Positions 8,440 through 16,587 of a DNA stretch of 59,144 nt are shown one piece after another. The position numbers and the translations under genes were made by a program. The stretch spans positions 1-59,144 of the forward strand of contig NZ_NIDE01000013.1 in assembly GCF_002197845.1 (NCBI RefSeq), in the 5' to 3' direction. The notes beneath the pieces were generated by a model. That model worked only from the letters and a program-made list of their open reading frames with translations, did no database searches and had not been told where the DNA came from. Each line of letters begins with the position of its first letter. The first letter of the stretch is position 1. Source of the DNA: Fimbriiglobus ruber. GTDB lineage: Bacteria > Planctomycetota > Planctomycetia > Gemmatales > Gemmataceae.

Positions 8440-10032
8440 TTCGGGCGGGAGCTTGACCACGCTCACGCTGGCGATGTGTTCGTGGGCCGCGGCCGCGTCG
8501 ACCGCTTCTTGCGGCGGGAGCCCGTCGAGGTTCAGTACGCCGATCGCCTCGCCGCCAGGGGTCTGGCGACCGAGGTTCATGGCCGCGATGTTCACGCCGT
8601 GCTTGCCGAACGTGGTGCCAACGAACCCGATCAGGCCCGGCCGGTCGAAGTGGCTGAAGATAAACAGGACGCCGTCCAGGTACGCCTCCAGCCGGAAATG
8701 CCCGAGGCGGACGAGGCGGAGGTACTGGTTGCCGAACAGCGTCCCGGCGGCCGTGTACGTCTTCTCGTCCGTTTCCACGTCGGCTTGCATCAGGGACGCG
8801 AAGTCGTCCTTCTTCGGCGACGCGACGGCCACGATCTCGATGCCCCGCTCGCGGGCGAAGACCTCGGCGTTCACCAGGTTGACGCCCGGCGCGAGGCGGC
8901 TTTCGAGCAGGCCGGCGGTGAAGGCGGACGTGAGCAGCTTCGTCTTGCGGCCGGCCAGGTCGCCCTTGTAGGTGAGCGTCACCTTCTTGATCTGCCCGCG
9001 GCACATCTGGGCGTGGAGCAGACCGAGCCGGCGGGCGAGGTCGACGTACTGGCGGAGTTCGTCGAGTTCCTTCCGGTCGACGGCCGCCATGTTCACGGCG
9101 TTCGCGACGATGCCTTTATTGAGGAAGTCGGCGATGAGGTGGGCCGCTTCAAGGGCGACGTTTTCCTGGGCCTCGACCGTGGACGCCCCGAGGTGCGGGG
9201 TGAGAACGATGTTCGGGGCCTTGAGGAGCGGGTTGTCGGCCGTGGTCGGCTCGACGCTGAACACGTCGATCCCGGCCCCGGCGATGGTCCCGGCGGCCAG
9301 CGCGTCGGCGAGGGCTTGCTCGTCGATGATCCCGCCGCGGGCCACGTTCAGCACGCGGGCCGTCTTCTTCATCTTGGCCAGCTCGGCCGCCCCGAGCAGG
9401 CTCTTGGTTTCGTTCGTGAGCGGGACGTGGATGGTGAGGAAGTCGACCAGCGGCAGCATCGCCTCGACGCTCGTGACGCCTTTGATGCCGAGTTCGGCGG
9501 CCTTCTCCGGAGTGACGAACGGGTCATACCCGACGACCTTCATCTCTAGTCCGATCGCCCGCTTGGCGACTTCGCGGCCGATCCGCCCGAGGCCGATCAC
9601 GCCGAGGGTTTTGCCGGTTACTTCCGTGCCGACGAACTTGTTCCGGTCCCACCCGCCCTTCTTCATCACCGCGTCAGCCGCGGGCACCCGGCGGGCGAGG
9701 GACATCATGAGGGCGATCGTGTGTTCGGCGGCGGAGACGGTGTTCCCGCCGGGCGTGTTCATGACCACGATGCCCTTGCGGGTGGCGGCCGGAACGTCGA
9801 TGGTGTCGACCCCGACGCCTGCCCGGGCGATCGCGCGGAGCTTGCCGGGTTCTTCGAGCAGTTCGGCGGTGATCTTGGTTTGGGACCGGGCGATGACGGC
9901 GTCGGCGGCCCGGAGGGCGGATTTCAGGTCGTCGCCCTTGAGGCCGGGGCGGTTGTCCACTTCGAGGCCGGCCTTGGTCAGGATCTCGATCCCGTTGGCG
10001 TCGAGCGGGTCGGCAATCAGTACACGGGGCAT
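8413..10032 (-). CDS. serA: D-3-phosphoglycerate dehydrogenase
   Basis: 539 residues, the first step of serine synthesis, oxidising 3-phosphoglycerate with NAD. The start is MPRVLIADPLD at ATG 10032; the frame is open upstream without homologous sequence. The NAD-binding loop GLGRIG is at 147-152, followed by a 2-hydroxyacid dehydrogenase signature. Catalytic residues are Arg232 (NVARGGIID), Glu261 region and His280 (LTPHLGAST). An intervening (ASB) domain spans about 320-450 and a C-terminal ACT domain about 455-530 (HFDRPGLIGFVGTTFGKHGV), as in the long type I enzymes. The ACT domain implies possible serine feedback regulation. Confidence 0.96.
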   Translation of the reverse strand: MPRVLIADPLDANGIEILTKAGLEVDNRPGLKGDDLKSALRAADAVIARSQTKITAELLEEPGKLRAIARAGVGVDTIDVPAATRKGIVVMNTPGGNTVSAAEHTIALMMSLARRVPAADAVMKKGGWDRNKFVGTEVTGKTLGVIGLGRIGREVAKRAIGLEMKVVGYDPFVTPEKAAELGIKGVTSVEAMLPLVDFLTIHVPLTNETKSLLGAAELAKMKKTARVLNVARGGIIDEQALADALAAGTIAGAGIDVFSVEPTTADNPLLKAPNIVLTPHLGASTVEAQENVALEAAHLIADFLNKGIVANAVNMAAVDRKELDELRQYVDLARRLGLLHAQMCRGQIKKVTLTYKGDLAGRKTKLLTSAFTAGLLESRLAPGVNLVNAEVFARERGIEIVAVASPKKDDFASLMQADVETDEKTYTAAGTLFGNQYLRLVRLGHFRLEAYLDGVLFIFSHFDRPGLIGFVGTTFGKHGVNIAAMNLGRQTPGGEAIGVLNLDGLPPQEAVDAAAAHEHIASVSVVKLPPEGEMPAWLR

Positions 10033-10324
10033 GGCGGTCGCAACACCTTTCACGGCGCGGGAGAAATTTAGACTGTTAATGTACGAGGGCGGGCGGCAAA
10101 AGACCGCGACCCGCGCCCGGGGGAGAGGACAAAAGGGGTGAGGGGTGGGTTCGCTTGGGGGAGTGCGCGTCAGGAATGTCGATAGCCCGTTTTTACGATG
10201 GGAGCATTGGCCATGGCTTTCAGTCCGAAGGACTGGGAGTTCATTGCCCAGGGCAACGCCCTGGATCAAATGATAAACAGAATTTTACCCGGAACGGATG
10301 AGAGAACCGGATCGTTCGTCGCTC

Positions 10325-10400
10325 CTGTGCTCGGCGTGGCTCTCTCGCCGCTTCGCCTGACCGCAGGTCTCCGAGGGTCAGAGACCCACGCCGAGCACAG
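10325..10400. repeat. Degraded family C inverted repeat
   Basis: The outer arms 10325-10338 and 10387-10400 are exact 14-base reverse complements, and the interior keeps the GACCGCAGGTCTCC block also found in the perfect family C repeat at 6775-6925. Confidence 0.6.
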
Positions 10401-10515
10401 GTTCGGGAATTTCGGATAGGCCTGAACCGGGCCTTATTTTGAAGAGAAGACTGGAATTGCTGGCAGACGACGAGGTTAGGCATGGCAGTAATTGACAGGG
10501 GCCGCGGTCATGATT

Positions 10516-10683
10516 CTTCAGTCCGAAGGACTGGTGGTTCTCAGCCCAGGGCAACGCCCTGGGGACTTCCCCATCGAAGAATGGTCTGCTCGCGTGCGTC
10601 AGCCTTTCAGGCTGAATCCTCTGGTAACCGTCCAACCCAGGGCGTTGCCCTGGGCTAAGAACCACTAGTCCTTCGGACTGAAG
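10516..10683. repeat. Inverted repeat, family D (48-bp arms)
   Basis: Arms 10516-10563 and 10636-10683 are reverse complements with two mismatches. Each arm contains two smaller palindromes, AGTCCGAAGGACT and CCCAGGGCAACGCCCTGGG. A single related arm lies at about 10212-10264. The central spacer holds a third short palindrome (CAGCCTTTCAGGCTG). Confidence 0.8.
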
Positions 10684-10735
10684 AAGCCCGTGCACGGTCT
10701 TGGGCAAATGTGGGTAAGTTTTCTCCCGCCGCACC

Positions 10736-11512
10736 TTACTTCACCAACATGCAGTATTCCAGGGTGACGTAGGTATCGACCTTCCCCTTACACTTGCCGC
10801 GGATCGTCACCCGCTTGGCGGCGGTGACCGCCGCGAGGGCCGACACGTTCTCCGGGTCGTCGGTGAAATTGCAGTCGACGGTCGAGTTTTCGCTCTCCTC
10901 CTGGTCCCCCTTCAGCTCGACCGTGATCTTGCCGATCTTGTCCTTCGTCACCTTGTGAACCACGCCGGACACTTCCAATACCTTGCCCTTGTACTTGGCC
11001 TCGGCCTGGAGCTGGTTGTCGTCGAACTCCTTGTCCAGGGCCACCGCGTCGACTTTCGTCGCCGGGCCCGTCCTGACGCTTTCGACTTCCTTCCGCTTGA
11101 TCTCCTCGCTGGCCTTGGCCGCTTCCTTCGCCACCTCGCCCACGGCCCCGAAAAACACAGACATGACCGCGAACCACACGACCGCGATCACGAGGCCGAT
11201 CGCGCTGACGATGGTTCCGGCGATCGGCAGCCCGGTCCCCTGGTTCGATTTCTTGGCGACAACGATTCCGAGGATGCCCAGGAACAGCCCCAGCAGGCAG
11301 ACGGCGCCGCCGATGATGCCGATGCACGGGAACAAGCTGACGATCAGCCCGCCGATCCCTTTGATCAGCGAAAAAACCCCGAGAATACTCACCTGCTTCG
11401 GCTGGTCCCCGCGGGGCCGGTCATCGCGATCGTCGTCGTCGCGGCGCCGCCGGCGGGGCCGGTCGTCGTCGCGGTCGTCGCGGTCGCCATCAAAATCGGG
11501 TTCACGGGCCAT
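10736..11512 (-). CDS. Membrane protein with C-terminal OB-fold (tRNA_anti-like) domain
   Basis: 258 residues from ATG 11512. The first 40 residues are very rich in Asp and Arg (low complexity). Two hydrophobic segments follow, VFSLIKGIGGLIVSLFPCIG through LGILGIVVA and a second at TIVSAIGLVIAVVWFAVMSV, resembling a DUF4190-like membrane module. After an acidic/basic linker, the C-terminal part (KYKGKVLEVSGVVHKV through KVDTYVTLEYCMLVK) looks like the tRNA_anti-like OB fold, found in bacterial exported proteins. The function is unknown. It starts 37 bases after the glycosyltransferase gene on the same strand, so the two may be co-transcribed. Confidence 0.8.
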   Translation of the reverse strand: MAREPDFDGDRDDRDDDRPRRRRRDDDDRDDRPRGDQPKQVSILGVFSLIKGIGGLIVSLFPCIGIIGGAVCLLGLFLGILGIVVAKKSNQGTGLPIAGTIVSAIGLVIAVVWFAVMSVFFGAVGEVAKEAAKASEEIKRKEVESVRTGPATKVDAVALDKEFDDNQLQAEAKYKGKVLEVSGVVHKVTKDKIGKITVELKGDQEESENSTVDCNFTDDPENVSALAAVTAAKRVTIRGKCKGKVDTYVTLEYCMLVK

Positions 11513-11549
11513 GTGAGCGTCCTTGTCATGAGGGCGAAGTCGATACGGT

Positions 11550-12389
11550 TCATCCGTTCGGTTTGAACAGGTGGCTCCGCCACAGGCCGGCGCGGTGCAG
11601 CCAGTAGCGGGCGACCGTTTCCACCGTCTCCAGGCCGTACTTCGTCGACCGGCGGAAGTTGATCGAACTCGCCTCGTCGAAGTACCGGACGGGGACCGGG
11701 ATGTCGCCGAGGCGGAAGCCAAAGTGGATGGCTTGGATCAGGAACTGGGTGTCGAACACGAAGTCGTCGCTGTTCCGCAGGAACGGGACAGTTTCCAACA
11801 CGCGCCGCCGGTAGACCCGGAACCCGCTGTGGAACTCGCCCAGGTTTTGGCCGAGGGCGACGTTCTCGAACATCGTCAATGCGCGGTTGCTGATGTACTT
11901 CCACCACGGCATCCCGCAGGCCAGAGCTTCCGGACGGGAGCGGACGCGGTTCCCGAGGATCACGTCGCAGATGCCCAGCTCGATGATCCCGACGGCGTGC
12001 GGGATCGCCCGGGCGTCGTACTGGTAGTCCGGGTGGATCATCACCACCACGTCCGCCCCGTTGTCCAGGCAGTACTGGTAGCAGGTCTTCTGGTTGCCCC
12101 CGTACCCGCGGTTCTTCGGGTGGACGATCACCGACAGACCCATCTCGCGGGCGATCGCGACCGTCCGGTCCGTGCTGCCGTCGTCCACGAGTAAGATGTC
12201 GTCCACGCTCCCGGGCGGGAAGTCGGCGATGGTGGCCGCGAGCGTCCGCTCGGCGTTGTACGCCGGCAGGACGGCGATGATCTTGTGGGCCCGGGGCGGG
12301 CCGGGGGTAGCCGGCCTCAACACCCGGTCGACGTGGAAGACGTCGTGGGTCGGGGCGAGCGGCGGGCGGTCGAGCAGGGTGGCGGACAT
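11550..12389 (-). CDS. Glycosyltransferase family 2
   Basis: 279 residues. A GT-A fold is indicated by [18 protein letters not shown], the nucleotide-binding VDDGSTD, and [13 protein letters not shown], with a following MIHPDYQYD acidic motif. The C-terminal part ([23 protein letters not shown]) matches dolichyl-phosphate-mannose-synthase-like family 2 enzymes. No membrane helices follow the catalytic domain, so it is a soluble or peripheral transferase. The likely donor is a nucleotide sugar and the acceptor is unknown. ATG 12389 is chosen because the upstream frame contributes no homologous sequence. Confidence 0.9.
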   Translation of the reverse strand: MSATLLDRPPLAPTHDVFHVDRVLRPATPGPPRAHKIIAVLPAYNAERTLAATIADFPPGSVDDILLVDDGSTDRTVAIAREMGLSVIVHPKNRGYGGNQKTCYQYCLDNGADVVVMIHPDYQYDARAIPHAVGIIELGICDVILGNRVRSRPEALACGMPWWKYISNRALTMFENVALGQNLGEFHSGFRVYRRRVLETVPFLRNSDDFVFDTQFLIQAIHFGFRLGDIPVPVRYFDEASSINFRRSTKYGLETVETVARYWLHRAGLWRSHLFKPNG

Positions 12390-12615
12390 GCAATCAGTAT
12401 GGAAACGCGCCCCCCCGCCCGCCACCCCCGCCGGCGGATTGTTGCGGCGTACGTGCGTAGTATCGGGGCCGAGGTTGACGGCTTGTATCCCGGTGGCCGG
12501 AACTTAGAATTCTCCTCACTTCGGGCCGCCTTCAATCCGGAGCTTCGCAGCGCCCGGCTCGTTCAGTCGGCGACACCGTCCGGTCGGGACCAACGGAGAC
12601 CCGTTGGGTGAGGAA

Positions 12616-13179
12616 ATGAACGTCGTCACGCAGTTGTTGAACGCTTCGAGCCAGGGTGACCCACAGGCTGCCTCTCAGTTGCTCCCGCTCGTGTACGACG
12701 AACTCCGCCGACTCGCCGCCGCCCGATTGGCGGCCGAGCCGTCCGGCCAAACGCTGCAACCGACCGCCCTCGTCCACGAAGCGTACCTCCGGCTCGTCGG
12801 AGCCCCGGCCGGCGACCAGTGGGATCACCGCGGGCACTTCTTCGCCGCGGCCGCCGAGGCCATGCGCCGCATTCTCATCGAAGCCGCCCGGCGGAAGGCG
12901 TCCACGCGCCACGGCGGCGCCGTGTCGCGCCAGCCACTCGATGCGGACGCCGCCCCCGCCCCCGAACCCCGCGAGGATTTGCTCGCCCTCGACAAGGCGC
13001 TGGACCGACTGGGGGCCGAAGACCCCCTCAAGGCGAGTCTCGTGAAACTCCGTTACTTCGCCGGGATGAGTCTCGCCGAGGCCGCCGCCGCCCTCGCCCT
13101 GTCGGAGCGGACGGCCGGACGGCACTGGGCCTACGCCCGGGCCTGGCTCCGCGAAGCCGTCGAGGGGCCGCCGGAATAA
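12616..13179 (+). CDS. ECF-type RNA polymerase sigma factor (planctomycete kinase-associated type)
   Basis: 187 residues. ATG 12616 is preceded by GGTGAGGAA, a fair ribosome-binding site; a TTG four codons upstream is less likely. The sigma-2 region contains LLPLVYDELRRLAAARLA and the distinctive LQPTALVHEAYLRLV, with HFFAAAAEAMRRILIEAAR. The sigma-4 region has LRYFAGMSLAEAAAALALSE and WAYARAWL. This is the ECF sigma-70 group that in planctomycetes is commonly encoded next to Ser/Thr kinases, as here: the kinase gene starts 84 bases downstream. No anti-sigma gene is adjacent, so control may be through phosphorylation (inference). Confidence 0.93.
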   Translation: MNVVTQLLNASSQGDPQAASQLLPLVYDELRRLAAARLAAEPSGQTLQPTALVHEAYLRLVGAPAGDQWDHRGHFFAAAAEAMRRILIEAARRKASTRHGGAVSRQPLDADAAPAPEPREDLLALDKALDRLGAEDPLKASLVKLRYFAGMSLAEAAAALALSERTAGRHWAYARAWLREAVEGPPE

Positions 13180-13192
13180 GAATGAAAAGCCG

Positions 13193-13236
13193 TGGCCAGC
13201 TTTCGGTCGAAATCTCGCATTGGGAGTCGGGTGTGT
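13193..13236. repeat. Dispersed ~37-bp repeat, family E (divergent copy 1)
   Basis: The segment starting TGGCCAGCTTTCG and continuing AATCTCGCATTGGG lies between the sigma factor and kinase genes. Near-identical copies sit at 15582-15618 and 16505-16541. This copy is the most divergent, with substitutions and small insertions. Confidence 0.7.
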
Positions 13237-13263
13237 CCGTGGCCAGCGTGAGGTTTTCTCGCC

Positions 13264-15474
13264 ATGACTGAGGAACAAGCCTTTCTAGCCGCCATCGAAC
13301 TGTCCGACCCGGCCGAGCGCGCGGCTTATCTCGAAAAAGCTTGTGGCGGGGACGCCGAACTACGCCGCCGAGTGGAAAATCTGCTGTTCGCCCACTTCAA
13401 GCCGGGCGAGTTCCTGGACGAACCGCTCGCCCGGCAACTCGAGGCCGACCCGATGCCACTGCACGACAACAAGCCGGGAGAACCCGTCAGGACCGACGAG
13501 CCGGAGACGGATGGGAAGCCCGACGATCTGTACTTTCTGCAACCGACCGCCCGGCCCGATTCGCTCGGCCGGATCGGCCACTACGAGGTTCTTCAAGTTC
13601 TCGGCCGGGGCGGGTTCGGCATCGTCTTGAAGGCGTTCGACGACGTTCTCCAGCGAGTGGTGGCGCTAAAGGTGTTGGCCCCGATGCTCGCCGCCACCTC
13701 ACCGGCCCGCAAGCGCTTCTTACGCGAAGCCCGGTCGTCCGCGCAGGTCCGGCACGAAAACGTCGTCCAGGTCTACGCCGTCGAAGAACAGCCGCTGCCG
13801 TACCTGGTGATGGAATTCGTTCCCGGCGAGACGCTCCAGGAGCGACTCGATCGCAACGGTCCGCTGGAAGAATCGGAGATCGTGCGAGTCGGCCGGCAGA
13901 TTGCCGAGGGGTTGGCCGCCGCGCACGCCACCGGGTTGATCCACCGGGACATCAAGCCGGGTAACATCCTCATCGAAACGGGCTCGCACGACCGGGTCAA
14001 GATCACCGACTTCGGCCTGGCACAGGCGGCCGACGACGCCAGCCTGACCCAGAGCGGCGTGGTGGCCGGTACCCCCATGTACATGGCCCCGGAACAGGTC
14101 AAGGGGGAAAGGCTCGACCACCGGGCCGACCTGTTCAGTCTCGGGAGTCTGCTGTACGTCATGGCCGCCGGCCGGCCGCCGTTTCGCGCCGCGACCGTTT
14201 TCGCGGTGTTGAAGCGGGTGGTGGAAGACGACCCGCGGCCGGTTCAGGATGTGATTCCGGAAACGCCGTCGTGGCTCTGCGACCTGATCGCCAGACTACA
14301 CGCCAAGAAGCCGGCGGACCGCATCCCCGCGGCCCGAGATGTGGCCGACATTTTCGCCGGCTACGAAACCCAACTCAGGGCAACCGGCAAGGTCGAGGAA
14401 TACTCCCGACCGAACCCGCGCAAACCCACGGCCGCGCGATCCGGTCGGTGGAAATGGGTCGCGGCGGCCGTCGCTTTGCTCCCGGTCCTCGCGCTCGCGC
14501 TGACGGAAGCCGCCGGCATCACGCACTGGTCGCGGAATCCAAACCCGACACTTGGCCCGCTAACGAATGGCGACAAGGATCGCGCGGGGAACAAAGACCT
14601 GCCGCCGGGTTTCACCAACACATTGGGCATGGAACTGAGGCTCATCCCGGCCGGCAAATTCAGGATGGGGTCGTCGCAAGCGGACATCGACCGTTGGCTC
14701 AAGGAATTCGGGGATGTTGACTGGGCGAAGAATCGTCTGCCGGCCGAAGGACCGGAGCACGAAGTGGAAATCACGCAACCCTTCTACATGGGCGTCACGG
14801 AGGTCACGGTCGGGCAGTTCCGGAGGTTCATGGAGGAGAAAAACTATTCCCTGGAGGAATGGAAGCAGTCGAGATTCAGCGAAAAGGACGATCACCCGGC
14901 TGTGTTCCTGTTCTGGCACAGTGCCGTCGATTTTTGCAACTGGTTGAGCGAAAAGGAGGGCAAGCGCTATCGTTTGCCCACGGAGGCCGAGTGGGAATAC
15001 TGCTGCCGGGCGGGAACCTCCGGGACTCGTTTTTGTTTCGGCGACGCCGACGATCGACTAGAAGACTACGCCTGGTACTCCAAGAATTCCGGAGCCGCGG
15101 GCGTGCCCGACGGCGCGAGGACGCCGAACCCGGGCGGGCGGATGCACCCAGTCGGGAAGCTGAAGCCGAACGCCTGGGGGCTTCACGACATGCACGGCAA
15201 CGCATGGGAGTGGTGCCGGGACAACTACGATCCGGACTGCTATAAGCACAGCAAGTTGAAAGACCCATTTGTCGCCGAAGGCGGCAGCCGTGGCGGTCCC
15301 TACTGGTCGAGCCGCGACCATAGCCTGCGTGGCGGCTCGTGTCACTGGTCTCCCGCGTTCTGCCGCTCGGCGTTCCGCCACAATCTCGCGCCCACCGAGC
15401 GCTACGATGACGTGGGCTTCCGCGTGCTGCTCGACCCAACTCCCGGCGAGGCCGGAAAAGCCGGCGACAAGTAG
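13264..15474 (+). CDS. Ser/Thr protein kinase fused to a formylglycine-generating-enzyme-like domain
   Basis: 736 residues. The N-terminal 100 residues are helical and acidic. A eukaryotic-type kinase domain spans about 107-370: glycine loop GRGGFG (114-119), catalytic Lys136, HRDIKPGN (227-234), DFG (249-251) and GTPMYMAPEQ. One membrane segment lies at about 397-416. The outer part from about 449 is an FGE/SUMF1-type fold: GMELRLIPAGKFRMGSS, YRLPTEAEWEYCCRAGTS, GLHDMHGNAWEWCRDNY and the terminal FRHNLAPTERYDDVGFRV. Many such domains are binding modules, not oxidases, and activity is unproven. The upstream sigma factor suggests a signalling pair with an extracytoplasmic sensor. Confidence 0.94.
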   Translation: MTEEQAFLAAIELSDPAERAAYLEKACGGDAELRRRVENLLFAHFKPGEFLDEPLARQLEADPMPLHDNKPGEPVRTDEPETDGKPDDLYFLQPTARPDSLGRIGHYEVLQVLGRGGFGIVLKAFDDVLQRVVALKVLAPMLAATSPARKRFLREARSSAQVRHENVVQVYAVEEQPLPYLVMEFVPGETLQERLDRNGPLEESEIVRVGRQIAEGLAAAHATGLIHRDIKPGNILIETGSHDRVKITDFGLAQAADDASLTQSGVVAGTPMYMAPEQVKGERLDHRADLFSLGSLLYVMAAGRPPFRAATVFAVLKRVVEDDPRPVQDVIPETPSWLCDLIARLHAKKPADRIPAARDVADIFAGYETQLRATGKVEEYSRPNPRKPTAARSGRWKWVAAAVALLPVLALALTEAAGITHWSRNPNPTLGPLTNGDKDRAGNKDLPPGFTNTLGMELRLIPAGKFRMGSSQADIDRWLKEFGDVDWAKNRLPAEGPEHEVEITQPFYMGVTEVTVGQFRRFMEEKNYSLEEWKQSRFSEKDDHPAVFLFWHSAVDFCNWLSEKEGKRYRLPTEAEWEYCCRAGTSGTRFCFGDADDRLEDYAWYSKNSGAAGVPDGARTPNPGGRMHPVGKLKPNAWGLHDMHGNAWEWCRDNYDPDCYKHSKLKDPFVAEGGSRGGPYWSSRDHSLRGGSCHWSPAFCRSAFRHNLAPTERYDDVGFRVLLDPTPGEAGKAGDK

Positions 15475-15581
15475 TCCCGATCGAAAACGTGTCTCGCCAG
15501 CCGTGACGCCCTGGTTCAACCAACACTCACCCCCGAAGACCGACCCTCGGGTCGCCCGTCTCAACAATTCGCAAAAACCGT

Positions 15582-15618
15582 TGGCCAGCTTTCGCCGGAA
15601 TCTCGCATTGGGTGTGAG
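15582..15618. repeat. Dispersed 37-bp repeat, family E (copy 2)
   Basis: An exact match to 16505-16541 (TGGCCAGCTTTCGCCGGAAT plus the following bases to GTGTGAG). It lies in the kinase to DUF1264 spacer. Read on the other strand it encodes the peptide TPNARFRRKLA. Confidence 0.85.
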
Positions 15619-15674
15619 CAACAATGGCTCAGCGTCTCATGGTACTCGTCAAATCACTCTAACTGGAGTCCGAA

Positions 15675-16391
15675 ATGGATCGCCGCGAACTGTTCGGCGT
15701 ACTCGGAGGTCTGGGGTTAGCACCCGTCTGCGGGCTGGCCGCCCAGGCCAAGGCTGCGGGCCACGGGGGGAAGGACGATGGCCCGATGTCGAACTCGCAC
15801 TTCCACTTCTGCGGGATTCACATGGCCAAGAAGGACCCGAACATCCAATTCATCACCCAGCACTTTTGCCCCGCCCACTCCGGCGGCGCGGAAGGCGACG
15901 TGTTCCAGTGCGTACTGTTCGACGGCACCGGCAAGAACGCAAAACTCGTCGGCGTCGAGTACCTCATTTCGGACGAAGCGTACCGCAAACTGCCCGACGC
16001 CGAGAAGAAATACTGGCACGCGCACACTTACGAAGTCCTCGGCGGCGGCCTGATCGCGCCCGGTATGAGTGCCGAGGACGAGACGAAGTTCATGAAAGTG
16101 ATCATCAAGACCTGGGGCAAGGCGTGGCACACGTGGCCCGATCCCAAGTCCGCCGTGCCGGTGGGTGAACCCCTCCTCATCTGGTCGCTGATGGGGGACG
16201 GGCAGGCGAACCCGGACCTGCTCGCCCGGCGCGACAAGGAGTTCCAGGTCGATAGCGCGAAGATCCGCGAGGCCCGCGGGAAGGAATTTGGCCTGGAGGT
16301 GCCGAACGTCTCGCCGCCGAAGGAGATGGCCACCGTCGGGCGCATGTGGACCGACACGGGCGAAGACAAGCCGACCCCGAAGAAGAATTGA
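15675..16391 (+). CDS. DUF1264 (oil-body-associated-protein-like) exported protein
   Basis: 238 residues. The N-terminus MDRRELFGVLGGLGLAPVCG resembles a twin-arginine-type or general export signal, although the RR context (DRRELFGVLGG) is only approximate. The body shows the DUF1264 pattern: HFHFCGIHMAKKDPNIQF, TQHFCPAHSG, GDVFQCVLFDG, LVGVEYLISDEAYRKLP, YWHAHTYEV and WHTWPD. The family includes plant OBAP1 proteins; its biochemical role in bacteria is not established. The conserved His and Cys residues suggest a ligand- or metal-binding site (inference). It is flanked by family E repeats on both sides. Confidence 0.85.
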   Translation: MDRRELFGVLGGLGLAPVCGLAAQAKAAGHGGKDDGPMSNSHFHFCGIHMAKKDPNIQFITQHFCPAHSGGAEGDVFQCVLFDGTGKNAKLVGVEYLISDEAYRKLPDAEKKYWHAHTYEVLGGGLIAPGMSAEDETKFMKVIIKTWGKAWHTWPDPKSAVPVGEPLLIWSLMGDGQANPDLLARRDKEFQVDSAKIREARGKEFGLEVPNVSPPKEMATVGRMWTDTGEDKPTPKKN

Positions 16392-16504
16392 CCCCGTCAC
16401 GGATACCGCACGCCCATCGCAATTCGGTGGGCTTAACCAAACGTGTTGTCGGACGTTTTGACCTGCGAATTGTTGGAGTCGCGGGGAAAAAGAAGCAAAA
16501 TTTT

Positions 16505-16541
16505 TGGCCAGCTTTCGCCGGAATCTCGCATTGGGTGTGAG
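16505..16541. repeat. Dispersed 37-bp repeat, family E (copy 3)
   Basis: Identical over 37 bases to 15582-15618. It lies just upstream of the giant surface protein gene, and the open frame of that gene extends back through it, which makes the true start codon uncertain. Confidence 0.85.
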
Positions 16542-16587
16542 CAGAGATGACCTGCCGTCAACCCGCGACCGATCCGGAGATCTCCCC

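Larger units (their letters stand above)
10033..10735. other. Repeat-rich intergenic spacer
   Basis: The 700-base spacer upstream of serA holds three palindromic units: 10212-10264 and 10516-10683 (family D) and 10325-10400 (a relic of family C). A short ORF at 10198-10419 is made almost entirely of repeat sequence and is not supported as a gene. The serA promoter presumably lies within about 10033-10200. Confidence 0.6.

Noticed and set aside
10198-10419. A 73-codon ORF upstream of serA
   Set aside because: It is made almost entirely of palindromic repeat sequence, has no recognisable protein pattern and no ribosome-binding site that decides for it.
13264-15474. The kinase C-terminal domain as a proven sulfatase-activating enzyme
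   Set aside because: The fold is clear, but many FGE-like domains lack activity and no sulfatase gene is near; only a fold-level call is supported.
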